Of a stretch of DNA of 64,000 nt, positions 1 through 8,303 are shown one piece after another. Within the stretch, counting starts at the first letter, position 1, and the number at the start of each line of letters is the position of its first letter. The translations under genes were made by a program, and so were the position numbers. Source of the stretch: Myxococcales bacterium UBA1203 (GTDB lineage Bacteria; Myxococcota; Myxococcia; Myxococcales; UBA5297). The notes beneath the pieces were generated by a model. The model saw only the letters and a program-made list of their open reading frames with translations. It had not been told where the DNA came from and did no database searches. Location of the stretch: positions 34,980-98,979 of the forward strand of contig DBXV01000004.1 of assembly GCA_002309695.1 (NCBI GenBank), read 5' to 3'.

Positions 1-1
1 C

Positions 2-481
2 GTCGGCGGCTACAAGCCTCTGGCTCTGGCGTCTCTGGCAATGGCGATTCTGGCGGGCATCTTCGTCTATTTGATGACGGCCCAGAGCATCACAGCAGGA
101 GAAGTCGATCCCCTCGCGGGAACGGCGCTCATCTTCGGCGGCGCCATCTTCGCCGGAACGTTCGCCTACATTCTGGAGCGCGTCACCACGGCCCTGGTCG
201 GCGCGGAAATCGGCGCCTTCTGCACGGTCCTCGGGACGCTGGCGCTGGCCCGCATCCTCCACGTGCACCTGCCGGTGATGAGTCACACCTATTTCGTGCA
301 GGGAGCTCTCGGCGTCATCTTCGTCATCGGCATCATTTTCCAGTGGCGCTACGCGTCCACAGCCGAGGAGCGGGAGGCCGAGCGCGTCGCCAAAATTCAG
401 CAGAACGTCCGGGAAAAAGAAGACCGGGAGCGGAACAAGCGCTTCGAGAACTACGGCAAGAAGACGAGCAGGAAGAAGTGA
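2..481 (+). CDS. Multi-pass membrane protein, 5' end outside the window
   Basis: The reading frame is open to the first base of the window, and the codons before the first ATG (position 41) continue a hydrophobic stretch, with no ribosome-binding site before that ATG. I therefore read this as the C-terminal part of a longer protein. About four hydrophobic segments are visible, followed by a highly charged C-terminal tail of about 40 residues, rich in Lys, Arg and Glu and probably helical and cytoplasmic. I do not recognise the family and propose no function. The next gene converges on it from the other strand. Confidence 0.6.
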   Translation, partial: VGGYKPLALASLAMAILAGIFVYLMTAQSITAGEVDPLAGTALIFGGAIFAGTFAYILERVTTALVGAEIGAFCTVLGTLALARILHVHLPVMSHTYFVQGALGVIFVIGIIFQWRYASTAEEREAERVAKIQQNVREKEDRERNKRFENYGKKTSRKK

Positions 482-543
482 GCAGGGACTGAGAAGAAGA
501 TGCGGGGAAGGAATCCCCGGAACAGCACCCGCGCTGCCCGGCT

Positions 544-1071
544 TTAAGGTTTCGGACTTCGACTGCTTTTGCTGCCGACGAACGACAGCACGGCCGCGGC
601 GCAGAAAACGGCCATTCCCAGTGCGAGGGGAACTGTCGGCGTCTCCGCGCCCGTCGATTCAGCGAGTGAAATGACGACGGACAGCAGCGGCAGGCCGACC
701 GCCGCGCCGGACACAGGAAGCGCGATGCGCGCCCAGCGGGCCCCCCGGCGCAGAGCAAAGGCGTTTACGCACGCCATGAGGACCGCGTAGGCCACCGCCA
801 GCGCACCCGCACCGTGCTGAAAGGCCAGATGCAGCGCCTGCCATCGAGGCGGCACCTCTTCCCAGGTCAAGCCCGCCGCCTGCGAGTGATAGGGCATGAA
901 CCGGGGCCACAGCGCGTAGAGCAATCCCATTCCCGCCACCGCCGCCGACGCAGCGAAGTAGAGCCCCGACGCGACACGAAGGCTCACCGGCATTTTCGGC
1001 GCGCCGCAGTCTGCCGGCCTGCCGCTGTCCGTGATTCCCGACTCAGCCGCGCCGCCTTCCGCCGCCTTCAC
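544..1071 (-). CDS. Hypothetical four-helix membrane protein
   Basis: This 175-residue protein has a polar N-terminal stretch of about 30 residues and then four predicted membrane segments (roughly residues 31-55, 80-105, 115-138 and 146-166), ending in a short basic tail. Its ATG overlaps the rlmN stop codon (ATGA), so it is probably translationally coupled to rlmN as the last gene of the leftward sigma/anti-sigma group. I do not recognise the family. It could be a small inner-membrane protein of the stress regulon, but that rests on position only. Confidence 0.65.
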   Translation of the reverse strand: MKAAEGGAAESGITDSGRPADCGAPKMPVSLRVASGLYFAASAAVAGMGLLYALWPRFMPYHSQAAGLTWEEVPPRWQALHLAFQHGAGALAVAYAVLMACVNAFALRRGARWARIALPVSGAAVGLPLLSVVISLAESTGAETPTVPLALGMAVFCAAAVLSFVGSKSSRSPKP

Positions 1072-2162
1072 TGCTCTGCCCCGTTCAGCGCCACGCCGCC
1101 CTGCCGCGTCGCCGCCAGATTCCCGCAGGAAGCGCCGATTTCACTGCCTCCGCTGTAACGGCGGCCCACCGGCACGCGCAGCACCTGAAGCATGTCCCGA
1201 AAGCGTTTGAGTTCTTCCGCGTCCGGCGGCTGCAGACGCCCGCTCGCATCGTGAACGTCAATCAGGTCCAGCTTGATGGGAATGTTCCGGAAGGTCTGCC
1301 GCAGCGCTTCCACATCCTCGGCGCCGATATTCACGCCGCGGATGACCACGTAGGCGATGACGGCCCTGTCTCCGGTGGTCCGGGCATAGCCGGCGATGGC
1401 GTCAACCAGCTCGTCCAGCGGCCAGCGCTTCTCCACAGGCATCAGCGCGCGCCGCTTCTCCGGGATGGCGCTCGTCAGCGAAAAAGTCAGGCGGAAGGGG
1501 TGTCCCTCCTCTGTGTAGCGCCGAATCGCGGGGGCCACGCCCGCCGTGGAAATCGTGATGTTCCGCCCGGAAATCTGCAGGCCGCCCGACTGCGTGAACA
1601 GCACCGCCGCCCGAATCACGTTGTCGTAGTTGAGGAAGGGCTCGCCCATGCCCATGAAAACCACGTGGCGCACCGGCAGCTCGGCTTCGTCGCGAATGAC
1701 GCGGACCTGCTCGACCATCTCCCAGGTTTCGAGATTGCGGGAAAACCCCAGGCGGCCGGTGGAGCAGAAGACGCAGCCCAGAGCGCACCCCACCTGCGAG
1801 CTGATGCACACCACGTGCTTTCGTCCGAAGAGGGGAATGCGCACCGCCTCGAAGCAGCCGCCCAGCGGCGACTGAAACAGGTACTTCACGAACCCGTCCG
1901 CGGCCTGCCGCCTGTCCAGAACGCTGAGCTTCCCCCACGGCATGGCGCGAATGAGGTCCAGATGCCGGGGGCTCACCTCGTCCACGCGCGCCGTTCCCTG
2001 ACCGAGATCTGGTCTGCCCTTGCGATAGACGGCTGAAAACACCTTGCGCGCCTGCAGGCCGCTCAGGCCGATGTTTTCCATCCGCGCCGTGAACTCCCCA
2101 AAGGACAAATCATTCAGGGGACGCTCCGTGCCGGCAGCACCTTCCGCGGCGGTGTCAGTCAT
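1068..2162 (-). CDS. rlmN: 23S rRNA (adenine-2503-C2)-methyltransferase RlmN
   Basis: Radical SAM enzyme that methylates C2 of A2503 in 23S rRNA, and in many bacteria A37 of some tRNAs. The iron-sulfur motif CALGCVFC is near the middle, and the C-terminal cysteine that carries the methyl group lies in SEIGASCGNLA, so both catalytic cysteine sets are present. The GMGEP and NITISTAGV-type motifs of the family are also there. Length (364 residues) is normal. I chose the ATG beginning MTDTAAEG rather than an upstream in-frame codon because it overlaps the anti-sigma stop (ATGACTGA), a coupling arrangement. The upstream alternative would add 15 residues inside the anti-sigma gene. Confidence 0.95.
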   Translation of the reverse strand: MTDTAAEGAAGTERPLNDLSFGEFTARMENIGLSGLQARKVFSAVYRKGRPDLGQGTARVDEVSPRHLDLIRAMPWGKLSVLDRRQAADGFVKYLFQSPLGGCFEAVRIPLFGRKHVVCISSQVGCALGCVFCSTGRLGFSRNLETWEMVEQVRVIRDEAELPVRHVVFMGMGEPFLNYDNVIRAAVLFTQSGGLQISGRNITISTAGVAPAIRRYTEEGHPFRLTFSLTSAIPEKRRALMPVEKRWPLDELVDAIAGYARTTGDRAVIAYVVIRGVNIGAEDVEALRQTFRNIPIKLDLIDVHDASGRLQPPDAEELKRFRDMLQVLRVPVGRRYSGGSEIGASCGNLAATRQGGVALNGAEQ

Positions 2163-2490
2163 GCCCGTCTTCCGCGGCGGCATCGGCAGCGCACGCGCCC
2201 TGAACATGCCCGCGAAGAAAGGCTTCCAGACGTTCGGCTGCCGCCTCGTCTAGGCCTCTGGGCGCCGAGGATTTCAGTGCGGCCGCCACCAGTCCGGGCA
2301 GCGCCAGATACTGAGCCAGATATTCCCGGCACGGCGGGCACAGCTTGAAATGGCGGTCCAGCGCCCGGCGCCTGTCCTCGTCCAGCGTCCCGTCGGAGTA
2401 GTCCAGCAGGCCAGCAATGACCTCGCGGCATGAAAGCCAGGGCGGAATCCCGGAGCCGCATCTCTTTTTGTCGCTCACTTTGTCGCCCAC
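2155..2490 (-). CDS. Zinc-finger anti-sigma factor
   Basis: A small soluble protein of 111 residues with an anti-sigma zinc-binding signature, HFKLCPPC (His-x3-Cys-x2-Cys), about 50 residues in, and an earlier Cys in SCREV that may complete the site. It lies directly downstream of an ECF sigma factor gene on the same strand, the usual arrangement for a sigma/anti-sigma pair. No membrane segment is visible, so it would sense signals in the cytoplasm (for example redox state through the zinc site) rather than across the membrane. Its stop overlaps the rlmN start. The signal sensed is unknown. Confidence 0.8.
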   Translation of the reverse strand: MGDKVSDKKRCGSGIPPWLSCREVIAGLLDYSDGTLDEDRRRALDRHFKLCPPCREYLAQYLALPGLVAAALKSSAPRGLDEAAAERLEAFLRGHVQGACAADAAAEDGHD

Positions 2491-2591
2491 AGCGCATTCC
2501 CGAGCTGGCCACCCAGCGTGAAAATCTCAGCCGCGGTCACGTCCCGGGCACTCTGCTGCCGCACAACGAACCGCCCCCGCATGAACGTGCC

Positions 2592-3263
2592 TCAGATGCG
2601 TCCGCCCCCAAGTCGTTTCGGCTTTTTCCCGTAAAAATCGGCAATCGACTCGCGCAGCGCGAGGCGCGCCCGGTGCAGACGGCTCTTCACCGCAGGAACA
2701 GTCATGCCCAGCGTCGAAGCTATGTCCTCGTAGGAGAACCCGTCATAGTCGCGGAGCAGAAAGACCACCCGGTAGTCGTCGGTCAGCTTCTCCGTCGCCT
2801 CTTCGATGGCCTGAGCCAGCTCCCGGTCCAGAACTTTTTCCTCTGTGCCGCGCGCCCATTCATAGGAGGGCACCGACAGGAGCGTCCCGTTGCCGTCAAA
2901 ACGCGGCTCCGGCAGCACTGCGTCCTCCGTCAGCTCGGGCTCCAGCTTCTTCCGGCGCAGGCGCATCAGGGCAAAGTTGGCGCAAATCCGATGCAGCCAG
3001 GAACCGAACGAGGCGTCGCCGCGAAAACCGGGAAGATTCTGCCACGCGGAGAGGAATGTCTCCTGCGTCAGCTCCTCGGCGTCCCCCGGATTCCGAAGCA
3101 TGCGCAGCGCGAGGGCATACACGGCCGACCTGTATCTGCGGACCAGCTCTTCAAAGGCCCGGTAGTCCCTCGCTCTGGCAAGCGCCACGAGGCGCGCCGC
3201 TTCCCGCGCCTCGTCCACGTCCTCACGCTGCCCTGCCGCTGCATCTGCCACGTCTGGCCTCAC
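2592..3263 (-). CDS. ECF-family RNA polymerase sigma factor
   Basis: An extracytoplasmic-function sigma-70 factor of 223 residues. Region 2 is seen in the DAEELTQETFLSAW segment and the preceding helix; region 4 helix-turn-helix in YEDIASTLGMTVPAVKSRLHRARLAL near the C-terminus. The start is a GTG: no in-frame ATG is available. This GTG overlaps the stop of a five-codon upstream reading frame that has the better ribosome-binding site, so translation may be coupled. The anti-sigma gene follows after about 100 bases. Target genes cannot be told from this window; autoregulation is common in the family. Confidence 0.9.
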   Translation of the reverse strand: MRPDVADAAAGQREDVDEAREAARLVALARARDYRAFEELVRRYRSAVYALALRMLRNPGDAEELTQETFLSAWQNLPGFRGDASFGSWLHRICANFALMRLRRKKLEPELTEDAVLPEPRFDGNGTLLSVPSYEWARGTEEKVLDRELAQAIEEATEKLTDDYRVVFLLRDYDGFSYEDIASTLGMTVPAVKSRLHRARLALRESIADFYGKKPKRLGGGRI

Positions 3264-3277
3264 AACAATTGAAACAT
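3260..3277 (-). other. Five-codon upstream reading frame overlapping the sigma-factor start
   Basis: On the minus strand a GGGAG sequence lies four bases before ATG TTT CAA TTG TTG TGA. The TGA overlaps the GTG of the sigma factor as GTGA. This may be a coupling leader peptide; it is too short to prove from sequence alone. Confidence 0.35.
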
Positions 3278-3305
3278 GCCGCTCCCAAAAGTCGGGAGGA
3301 GGCCG

Positions 3306-5042
3306 TCACCTCAGGGAACTTCGGACCATCTCCGCGTCAGGATGCTTCGGCCACTTGTTCAAAAACTCCCGGTAATAGTGGCTGGCCAACTCTGTATTTC
3401 CCTGAATGGCGTAGCAGGACCCCAGGAACATGACGGCCTGTCCGTAATTGGGATTTTCCCGGAGGAGCTGCCGCAGCAGCTTGATGGCGGGCTCGGGCGA
3501 ATCGCACTCCGCGCCCAGATAGCCATCCAGCAGATTCATCTTGTCCGAGGGAATCTCCACGTAGGGATAGCTCTTCTTTGCCTTCTTCTTCGCCTTGCCG
3601 GCGGATGCCGCCGCTGCCCTGGCCGCGGCAGCTGCCCTGCTCTCCTGAACCTTCTCAATTTTCGCGGCCAGCGCTTTGGCCTGAGGTGCCAGCGCGCTCA
3701 CCTCGGCGATGTCCGCCAGGCGCTTTTCCGCGTCCTCGAGATTGCCGGCCTCAAAAAATTCCGTCGCCGCCTCAAGGCTGTCTGCCGCCTCTGCTTCACT
3801 CGCCGCCTTTTCCTGAAGCTCTTCCGCGCCGGGCATCTTCAGCTCGACGGCCCGGGTGAGCTCCTGAACGGCTTCGGCAAATTTCCCCTCTTCGAGAAGG
3901 GCCTTCCCCTTCCGCATCGCCTCCAGCCCCTCTGCGTCGGACGCATTCCGGGCGGGCGCTCTGGGCGCCGGAGCCCGGGACGCGTCGGCCGCAGCGGACG
4001 AAGCGGAGGAAGCAGCAGGCACATCGGCAGAAGCTGCAGGTGCTGCAGATGACGCGGCCGCCGCGGGAGCAGGTCTTTCCGCCGAAGGTTCATCTGCGGC
4101 GGGAGGCTGCACCTCAGGCGCGGGAGAAGCCGGCGCGGCAGCAGGCGGCAGCGGCGGTGGAATGTAAACCACGGGCTCAGGGGGAGGTGCCTTCCGGCCG
4201 AACGCCAGAAAGACAATCACGCCGAGGAGAGCGGCAAATCCAACAGCGCCGCCGATGATGGCGCTCTTGGGAAGTCCGCGGCCCGCGGCAGCCCCCATGC
4301 CCGCACCCGGCATAAAGAAGCAGAGCTTCACCTTGCCGGCCATGATGGTGTCGCCCGACGCCAGCGAGGACACCTCATAGCGCTCGCCATTGACCTCGAT
4401 GCCGTTGGCAGAGCCCAGGTCGATAATTTTCCATTCGCCGTTGGGCAGGCGGACGAATTTGCAGTGCTTCCGCGAGAGGCTTCGGTGGTCGATGGAAATG
4501 TCGTTCTCGAAGTCGCGGCCTAGGGTCAGAACGGTGCGGATGAAGGCGAATTCCTTGCCCTTGCTGTCGCCCGACTGAACGACGAGGCGCGGCGCGCTCT
4601 CAATGGGAAGGTCATAGGAGGGGATGGTGTCGTAGGCCGTCGGATCATCGAGGCTGATAATCGACGTGGACATCCTCTGAGAGGGAACGTTCCCGAGGGG
4701 CGTGGGCGGCGCTTCCAGGTCGTGGGCGGCGGCAGGGACGCTGTCATCCGCATCCTTTTCGAGGACCAGCTCGTAATCGCCGATGCCGATGATGTCCCCG
4801 GGAGCGACAGAGACCTGCCCCTGAATCTGCCTCCCGTTCAGTGTGACGCCGCCGTAGCTGTGCTGGTCCTCCAGAAGGAACTGGCCGCCGGTGCGCGTCA
4901 GCTTCGCATGAGTTCGGGAGACGTTTCGCTCGGTCAGGCGGATGGCGTTGTCTTCCTGACGCCCAATCGTGAAGACCTTGTCCGCTGTCCCCAAAGGAAT
5001 GCTGGTCTTCCGGCCTTCGTCGTCCTCGATAATCAGCTTCAT
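3306..5042 (-). CDS. Membrane protein with two FHA domains and TPR-like C-terminus
   Basis: A 578-residue protein with two phosphothreonine-binding FHA domains (about residues 22-95 and 150-240, each with the GR-x-S/N-x-H type core: IGRQEDN...SRTHAK and LGRDFEN...SRKHCK). A membrane segment follows (about 258-282), then a long Ala/Pro-rich linker, then helical TPR-like repeats including a clear one near the C-terminus (NPNYGQAVMFLGSCYA). The start was moved to MKLIIEDD because GGAGGA lies just before it, and upstream codons are in the leader. Such proteins usually scaffold Ser/Thr kinase signalling or secretion assemblies at the inner membrane; no kinase is nearby. It may be cotranscribed with the sigma-factor genes 43 bases downstream. 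Confidence 0.8.
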   Translation of the reverse strand: MKLIIEDDEGRKTSIPLGTADKVFTIGRQEDNAIRLTERNVSRTHAKLTRTGGQFLLEDQHSYGGVTLNGRQIQGQVSVAPGDIIGIGDYELVLEKDADDSVPAAAHDLEAPPTPLGNVPSQRMSTSIISLDDPTAYDTIPSYDLPIESAPRLVVQSGDSKGKEFAFIRTVLTLGRDFENDISIDHRSLSRKHCKFVRLPNGEWKIIDLGSANGIEVNGERYEVSSLASGDTIMAGKVKLCFFMPGAGMGAAAGRGLPKSAIIGGAVGFAALLGVIVFLAFGRKAPPPEPVVYIPPPLPPAAAPASPAPEVQPPAADEPSAERPAPAAAASSAAPAASADVPAASSASSAAADASRAPAPRAPARNASDAEGLEAMRKGKALLEEGKFAEAVQELTRAVELKMPGAEELQEKAASEAEAADSLEAATEFFEAGNLEDAEKRLADIAEVSALAPQAKALAAKIEKVQESRAAAAARAAAASAGKAKKKAKKSYPYVEIPSDKMNLLDGYLGAECDSPEPAIKLLRQLLRENPNYGQAVMFLGSCYAIQGNTELASHYYREFLNKWPKHPDAEMVRSSLR

Positions 5043-5139
5043 CCGTCCTCCGCTGCGGAGCTTTTCTGTCGGCGGCCCGCGCGTCCCGGCTGGCCCGGGA
5101 CGAATGATCTCAGCGGTGCGGCGCCCGAAAAAAAGCGGC

Positions 5140-5168
5140 CTTTTGGCACGCAGCCGGATGGCTCTCAA
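5140..5168 (-). promoter_or_regulatory. Promoter of the FHA protein operon
   Basis: On the minus strand TTGAGA, a 17-base spacer and CAAAAG, followed by GCCGC and seven T. It matches the shared layout seen at gap and other genes. The leader that follows has a perfect eight-base-pair hairpin (CGTCCCGG / CCGGGACG), and the SD sequence itself can pair with the CTCCGC just upstream. Confidence 0.6.
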
Positions 5169-5319
5169 GAAATCTCAGGGGGACACCCACACGGAAATTC
5201 CTGCCGGAAATTTCAGAGTGAAAAAGACGCACGCGGCGCCTTTCCGGCATCCTGTCATGTCCGTCCACCGCCATCGCTCCCCTCGGCGAAATTCCCCCAA
5301 AAAAATCTGAAATAATTTC

Positions 5320-5348
5320 TTGACTCTGCCTTGGAAAACGACTAAAAG
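5320..5348 (+). promoter_or_regulatory. Promoter of the tRNA-Val/tRNA-Asp operon
   Basis: TTGACT, a 17-base spacer and TAAAAG, followed by GCCGCTCC. It lies about 40 bases before tRNA-Val. Unlike the protein-gene promoters of the window, it has no run of T after the G/C block. Confidence 0.7.
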
Positions 5349-5387
5349 GCCGCTCCGTTGTTGACGCGGCCTCCATCAAAGCCGTCA

Positions 5388-5461
5388 GGGCGGGTAGCTC
5401 AGTTGGTCAGAGCACTGGCCTTACAAGCCGGGGGTCACAGGTTCGAGACCTGTTCCGCCCA
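5388..5461 (+). tRNA. tRNA-Val (anticodon TAC)
   Basis: A complete cloverleaf: acceptor GGGCGGG pairs with TCCGCCC (one G-T), D-arm GCTC/GAGC, anticodon stem CTGGC/GCCGG with loop CTTACAA giving anticodon TAC, and T-arm ACAGG-TTCGAGA-CCTGT. The discriminator base is A and the CCA end is not encoded. Confidence 0.95.
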
Positions 5462-5485
5462 CAACAAAGCAGCACCGCAGCATCT

Positions 5486-5559
5486 GGGACGGTAGTTAAG
5501 TTGGTTATAACGTCGGCCTGTCACGCCGAAGGGCGCGGGTTCGAGTCCCGTCCGTCCCG
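5486..5559 (+). tRNA. tRNA-Asp (anticodon GTC)
   Basis: Acceptor GGGACGG pairs with CCGTCCC; the anticodon loop CTGTCAC gives GTC; the T-arm reads GCGGG-TTCGAGT-CCCGT. The discriminator is G, as expected for Asp, and CCA is not encoded. It lies 24 bases after tRNA-Val and is probably cotranscribed with it. Confidence 0.95.
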
Positions 5560-5562
5560 CTT

Positions 5563-5598
5563 AAAAAGCCGGAAATCGAAAGGTTTCCGGCTTTTTTT
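5563..5598 (+). terminator. Intrinsic terminator of the tRNA operon
   Basis: Stem AAAAAGCCGGAAA / TTTCCGGCTTTTT with an eight-base loop, running into a T tract, four bases after tRNA-Asp. Confidence 0.9.
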
Positions 5599-5691
5599 GT
5601 GTCCGAAGCCCGCCGGAAGTCCGCGCCTCCAATCCGACAGGCACCTCCTCCCGCCTGACCGAACGGACCGAACGCCTATAAATCCCATAAA

Positions 5692-5729
5692 TAAAAAAGG
5701 CGGGCTTCCCCATTCTCGGAAGTCCGCCC
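5692..5729 (-). terminator. Intrinsic terminator after the lipoprotein gene
   Basis: On the minus strand GGCGGACTTCC pairs with GGAAGCCCGCC (one G-T) and is followed by TTTTTTAT. It sits about 35 bases beyond the stop of the upstream lipoprotein. Confidence 0.85.
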
Positions 5730-5761
5730 TTCAAGCTCTTCAGCTGCTGTGCTGGTGCGCC

Positions 5762-6400
5762 TTAGTTGGGGTTGGCCGCGGGTGCATCAGCTGTCGGTGT
5801 CGGGGCTGGTGCATCCTGAGATGCAGCGGGAGCCGCCGACTCAGGCTCGCGGATCTCCACCTCATACCATTTGGCGTCCTCGACCTGGCTCTTGCCGAAA
5901 GTGAAGGCGACGCTGGAGGCAAAGTCCGCCTCCCACTTCACCGACTTCTTGGCGCGCCCGATTTCCTCGTCTGCGGCGTTGAAGAGCTTGGCTGTGAACT
6001 CCACCTCGGCGGCGTCAAACTTCTCGGGCCCGACGATGTACACCGTCAGTTTTTCCATGACACTGTTGATGTCCGCAGTCGTCACCTTGAAGCCCTTCTC
6101 AGCCATGCGCTTGCCGAGGCGAATCTTCTGAAGAGCCGTCTTGTCGTCCCGGAAGTCCTCCGTGAGGCCGGTGGCCGTCCCCTTCACCGTGCCGCTCATG
6201 GCGCCGCCAATCGCCTCGCCGACGGTCTTGCCCACCTTGTGGCTGAGACTCTCGGTTTTGGCTGGCGCGCCGTCCTTCTGCTCCGCCTTTTTGGAGTCAC
6301 CGCCCAAAAATCCGCAGGCGGGAAGCGCGGAGAGAGCGCTCAGGGCGAACGCGGTGACCAAACTTCTGAACAGACGACGGGGTTCGGATGAATTTTTCAT
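5762..6400 (-). CDS. Hypothetical lipoprotein
   Basis: A 212-residue secreted protein with a basic N-terminus, a hydrophobic core and a lipobox ending LPAC, so it is probably lipid-anchored in the envelope. The ATG before KNSSEPRR was chosen because GAGAGAGG lies nine bases upstream; the longer frame lacks such a site. The mature part has a small helical Lys/Gly segment (about residues 40-110) and then a C-terminal region that looks like a beta-sandwich. The last 30 residues are Ala/Pro-rich. I do not recognise the family. It starts about 80 bases after the ammonia-lyase gene and may share its transcript. Confidence 0.65.
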   Translation of the reverse strand: MKNSSEPRRLFRSLVTAFALSALSALPACGFLGGDSKKAEQKDGAPAKTESLSHKVGKTVGEAIGGAMSGTVKGTATGLTEDFRDDKTALQKIRLGKRMAEKGFKVTTADINSVMEKLTVYIVGPEKFDAAEVEFTAKLFNAADEEIGRAKKSVKWEADFASSVAFTFGKSQVEDAKWYEVEIREPESAAPAASQDAPAPTPTADAPAANPN

Positions 6401-6478
6401 TCGAGAAACCTCTCTCTCAGTGTGTGTGCATTGATTCGCCAGCGGAGCATGCCCCGCTGACGTCATCTGGCGGGTGCA

Positions 6479-8047
6479 TCAGGGCAGGCTGTCGATTTCC
6501 TCAAGGCTTCCCAGCCCCAGTTTGTCGGCCCGCAGCGCGGCGACGATGATTTCAATCTCGAAGTCCTGACGCCGGTCATCCACCGTCATGGGAACAAGAG
6601 CGCGGACGGCGTCGTAAACGCGGCGGTTGCCCTCGGAGACGCCATTCAGTCCGTGCAGATCTAGGGCCTGGCAGGCGCCGAGCAGCGTGATGGCCAGCGT
6701 GCGCTCCGTGAGCTCGATGACGCGCAGTGCGTCGCGCGCGGCAATCGTCCCCATCGAGACCTTGTCCTGGTTGTGGCACTCGGTGGAGCGGCTGAAAACG
6801 CTGGCAGGCATGGTCAGCTTCAGCGCCTCGGCGGTCAGGGCGCTCGCCGAAATCTGCATGGCCTTGAAGCCGTGGTGCGCATGCGCCTCGGGGCCGGTCT
6901 TGCCGAGCAGATTCGCGGGCAGGCCGTTGTTGAACGACTCGTTGCACATGAGCGCCAGCTGGCGGTCGGCGAGGTCGGACAGATTCGCCACCGCGTTTTT
7001 GAGGCCGTCCATCGCGAAGCAGGCATGGCCGCCGTAGAAATTGCCGCTGTGCAGCACGTCGCCCGTCTCCGGGTCGATGAGCGGGTTGTCGTTCACGCCG
7101 TTCAGCTCAACTTCGAGGAAGCGGCGAATCCAGGGCAGCGCGTCGAGGAGCACGCCGATCACGTGGGGCGCGCAGCGAATCGAGTAGCGGTCCTGCACGC
7201 GCTTGGGATGCACGCATGTGTCCTTGTTGTAGGCGAGCTGCTCGGCAATCCATCGGGCCGCGAGGCGTTGTCCTGGATGGGGCTTGAGGGCAAAAATGCG
7301 GTCGTCGAAGTGAGCCGCCTCGCCGCCCATGGCCGCACTGGCGAGCGCCGTAATCGCGCAGGCCATTTTTGCGAGACGACGTGCGCGGTCAAAAGCAATG
7401 CAGCCCAGGGCCGTCATCACGCTCGTGCCGTTCATAATGGCGAGACCCTCTTTGGGCGCGAGGTGAATCGTCTCGATGCCGGCCTTCTTCATCGCCTCGG
7501 CAGAGGGCATCACCTTCCCGTCCAGCATGGCCTCGCGCTCGCCGATGAGCACAGCGGCTACATAGGAAAGAGGGGTCAGGTCGCCGCTCGCGCCCACCGA
7601 GCCCTCCTCGGGGATGCAGGGCAGGACGCGGGCGTTGAGGATGTCGCAGAGCTTTTCGAGCATCACGCGGCGCACGCCGGAATAGCCGCGTCCCAGCGCA
7701 GCCAGCCGCACGGCCAGCACCGCCGCCGCTTCGTACTCGCCCAGAATCCGCCCCGTGCCGCAGCCGTGGTAGCGCACGAGATTGTGCGGAAGTTCCTTCG
7801 CGAGCTCCGGCGAGAGCTTGTTCACGCAGCTGTCGCCCAGGCCGGTGCTGACGCCGTAAATCGTGAATCCGCCCGCCAGCTTCACGTTGAGCGCGTGGGA
7901 GCTCTTCTCAATCCGCCCGCTGAGCGCCGGGGAGGCGTCCAGCTCGATGCGGGTCTTGCCCCTGGCCAGGCCAAGGATGTCCTCAATGGAGAGCGGCTTC
8001 TCGCCGACGCTGATGGTTTTGCGCTTGTCGTTCTTCAGATCGTTCAT
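6479..8047 (-). CDS. Aromatic amino acid ammonia-lyase (HAL/PAL/TAL family)
   Basis: A 522-residue MIO-cofactor lyase that removes ammonia from His, Phe or Tyr to give the unsaturated acid. The MIO-forming Ala-Ser-Gly is in GSVGASGDLTPLS (residues 153-155), and the YGVSTG loop tyrosine is residue 64. The selectivity pocket reads RYHGCG (92-97), where classic HutH enzymes have Ser-His, so histidine is not a safe substrate call; the His resembles tyrosine lyases. No hutU, hutI or hutG is nearby, which also argues against a histidine-degradation operon. A related lyase type occurs in some aryl-polyene pigment clusters, and a ketosynthase of that type begins at the other end of this window, but they are 55 kb apart. 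Confidence 0.85.
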   Translation of the reverse strand: MNDLKNDKRKTISVGEKPLSIEDILGLARGKTRIELDASPALSGRIEKSSHALNVKLAGGFTIYGVSTGLGDSCVNKLSPELAKELPHNLVRYHGCGTGRILGEYEAAAVLAVRLAALGRGYSGVRRVMLEKLCDILNARVLPCIPEEGSVGASGDLTPLSYVAAVLIGEREAMLDGKVMPSAEAMKKAGIETIHLAPKEGLAIMNGTSVMTALGCIAFDRARRLAKMACAITALASAAMGGEAAHFDDRIFALKPHPGQRLAARWIAEQLAYNKDTCVHPKRVQDRYSIRCAPHVIGVLLDALPWIRRFLEVELNGVNDNPLIDPETGDVLHSGNFYGGHACFAMDGLKNAVANLSDLADRQLALMCNESFNNGLPANLLGKTGPEAHAHHGFKAMQISASALTAEALKLTMPASVFSRSTECHNQDKVSMGTIAARDALRVIELTERTLAITLLGACQALDLHGLNGVSEGNRRVYDAVRALVPMTVDDRRQDFEIEIIVAALRADKLGLGSLEEIDSLP

Positions 8048-8208
8048 GTCGAAATGTGCCCTGTTCGCAAAAGGAATCCCACGAGGGCGGGCCGGACGCT
8101 CCAGACAAAGCCGCGCCGGTCAGCCCGGACTGTTTTTCTCGTTTTCCCCGGATTTCCGCCTGCCTCTCCCGGGCGCGGACAGAAACAGCCGCCGGAAAAA
8201 CGGGGGGC

Positions 8209-8236
8209 CCTTTAGCCGCTGGGACGCGAATGGGAA
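8209..8236 (-). promoter_or_regulatory. Putative promoter of the ammonia-lyase gene
   Basis: On the minus strand TTCCCA, 16 bases, TAAAGG, then a C-rich block and five T. The -10 and following part fit the shared layout well; the -35 is weak. Confidence 0.45.
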
Positions 8237-8303
8237 TCAGCGAAAAACAAAAGATTTCCCGCACGAACCTCACATGCCCCACCTGCCCCAGGGACACCGG
8301 CCG

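Noticed and set aside
1251..2036. A 261-codon plus-strand frame opposite rlmN
   Set aside because: rlmN has all catalytic motifs in the other strand; this frame is its shadow.
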